Source: an uncultured Clostridia bacterium (lineage in GTDB: Bacteria; Bacillota; Clostridia; Christensenellales; CAG-138). Taken from it: a DNA stretch of 6,018 bases. Both the position numbers and the translations under genes were made by a program. The stretch is from the NCBI GenBank assembly GCA_937915925.1, contig CALGGM010000165.1, positions 1 through 6,018 of the forward strand, written 5' to 3'. Below the pieces are notes generated by a model. That model was not told where the DNA came from, did not search any database, and was given only the letters and a program-made list of their open reading frames with translations. Shown in pieces: positions 5,624 through 6,018 of this stretch (position 1 is the stretch's first letter; every line of letters begins with the position of its first letter).

Positions 5624-6018
5624 ATGAACGAAGCATACGAATCGCTGCAATTAAGGAACCAGCTGTGTTTCCCGCTGTATGCGGTTTCCAATATGATCAC
5701 AAGAAAGTACAAGCCGCTTTTAGACCGGCTCGATCTGACCTACACGCAGTACATCGTCATGATGGTTTTGTGGGAGCAGGGCGCGGTCAACGAAAAGGCT
5801 CTGTGCGAATCGCTGTTTCTGAAAACGAACACGCTCACGCCGCTCGTTCAGAAGCTCGAACGCAAGGGACTGATCGAAAAGAAGCGGAGCAGCGCCGACG
5901 CGCGCAATCTCGTCATCACGCTGACGGAAAGCGGCGAGGCGCTGAAGGAGCAGGCGCTGTGCGTCCCGGAATCGATCGCAAAGGAGTTTCATCTTTCGGT
6001 TGAGGAAGCGATGTTCTT
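5624..6018 (+). CDS. ohrR: OhrR-like MarR-family organic-peroxide-sensing repressor, 3' end cut by window edge
   Basis: 131 codons plus 2 bases of a winged-helix regulator are visible; about 15-20 residues should be missing compared with the family. It starts MNEAYESLQLRNQLCF. From memory of Bacillus subtilis OhrR, the two align without gaps, and the peroxide-sensing residues coincide: Cys15, with Tyr29 and Tyr40 that hydrogen-bond to it, plus Tyr19. The helix-turn-helix region is around 57-82 (recognition helix LKTNTLTPLVQKL) and the wing around 86-98 keeps D92 and R94. Known OhrR proteins are oxidised at this Cys by organic hydroperoxides and release DNA, switching on peroxidase (ohr) or efflux genes. 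Additional cysteines are at 61 and 113. ATG at 5624 is chosen for AGGTGA (5613-5618), 5 bases upstream, and for the family N-terminus. It diverges from the marR-ABC operon across 205 bases. Any target gene would lie to the right of the window. A SarZ/MgrA-type relative with a different role remains possible. Confidence 0.85.
   Translation, partial: MNEAYESLQLRNQLCFPLYAVSNMITRKYKPLLDRLDLTYTQYIVMMVLWEQGAVNEKALCESLFLKTNTLTPLVQKLERKGLIEKKRSSADARNLVITLTESGEALKEQALCVPESIAKEFHLSVEEAMF

Noticed and set aside
5593..6003. Plus-strand 136-residue frame
   Set aside because: It is an out-of-frame shadow of the OhrR-like gene, begins inside the operator palindrome and has an Arg/His/Ala-rich sequence without homology.
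1..6018. A novel defence, mobile or CRISPR-like system
   Set aside because: All coding space is explained by two MarR-type regulators, an ABC exporter pair and an MFS permease. No repeat array, transposase, integrase, nuclease or reverse transcriptase signature was seen.

Overview
The window looks like chromosomal DNA from a GC-rich, low-redundancy Firmicute, probably a clostridial anaerobe. The evidence is strong AGGAGG-type ribosome sites before the genes, clean TTGACA/TATAAT-type promoters, and tightly packed genes. GC-rich third codon positions leave many spurious open frames on the opposite strand. The exact lineage cannot be fixed from this sequence. No RNA gene, CRISPR array, insertion sequence or other mobile element was seen.

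Layout, read on the minus strand from right to left: a MarR-family repressor (4972-5418), then two half-size ABC exporter subunits (3206-4975 and 1369-3213). These three genes overlap by 4 and 8 bases and form one regulator-exporter operon. It has a near-consensus promoter at 5458-5486 and ends at a 15-bp hairpin (1299-1356). A separate MFS transporter gene (1-1249, running off the left edge) follows on the same strand. It has its own extended -10 promoter, which is built into the terminator hairpin, and it starts with TTG. On the plus strand, divergent from the operon, a second MarR-type gene (5624 to the right edge) encodes an OhrR-like peroxide sensor. Its promoter is a perfect TTGACA-17-TATAAT overlapped by a perfect 22-bp palindrome.

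How the parts fit together: the two ABC subunits have complementary defects. The upstream one lacks the catalytic Glu and the His switch but keeps a good signature motif. The downstream one has intact catalytic residues but an altered signature (LSAGQ). This is the pattern of a heterodimeric exporter with one degenerate and one active ATP site, as in TM287/288, BmrCD and LmrCD. The MarR protein most likely represses its own operon through GTTCG/CGAAC repeats around its promoter, and a lipophilic compound or drug would relieve it. The OhrR-like protein keeps Cys15, Tyr29 and Tyr40 of the Bacillus subtilis organic-peroxide sensor. It probably autoregulates through the palindrome and may control genes beyond the right edge.

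The gene families are ordinary. The parts most worth a second look are the regulatory DNA in the 205-bp divergent region, the promoter inside the terminator hairpin, and the redox-sensor features of the right-hand regulator.
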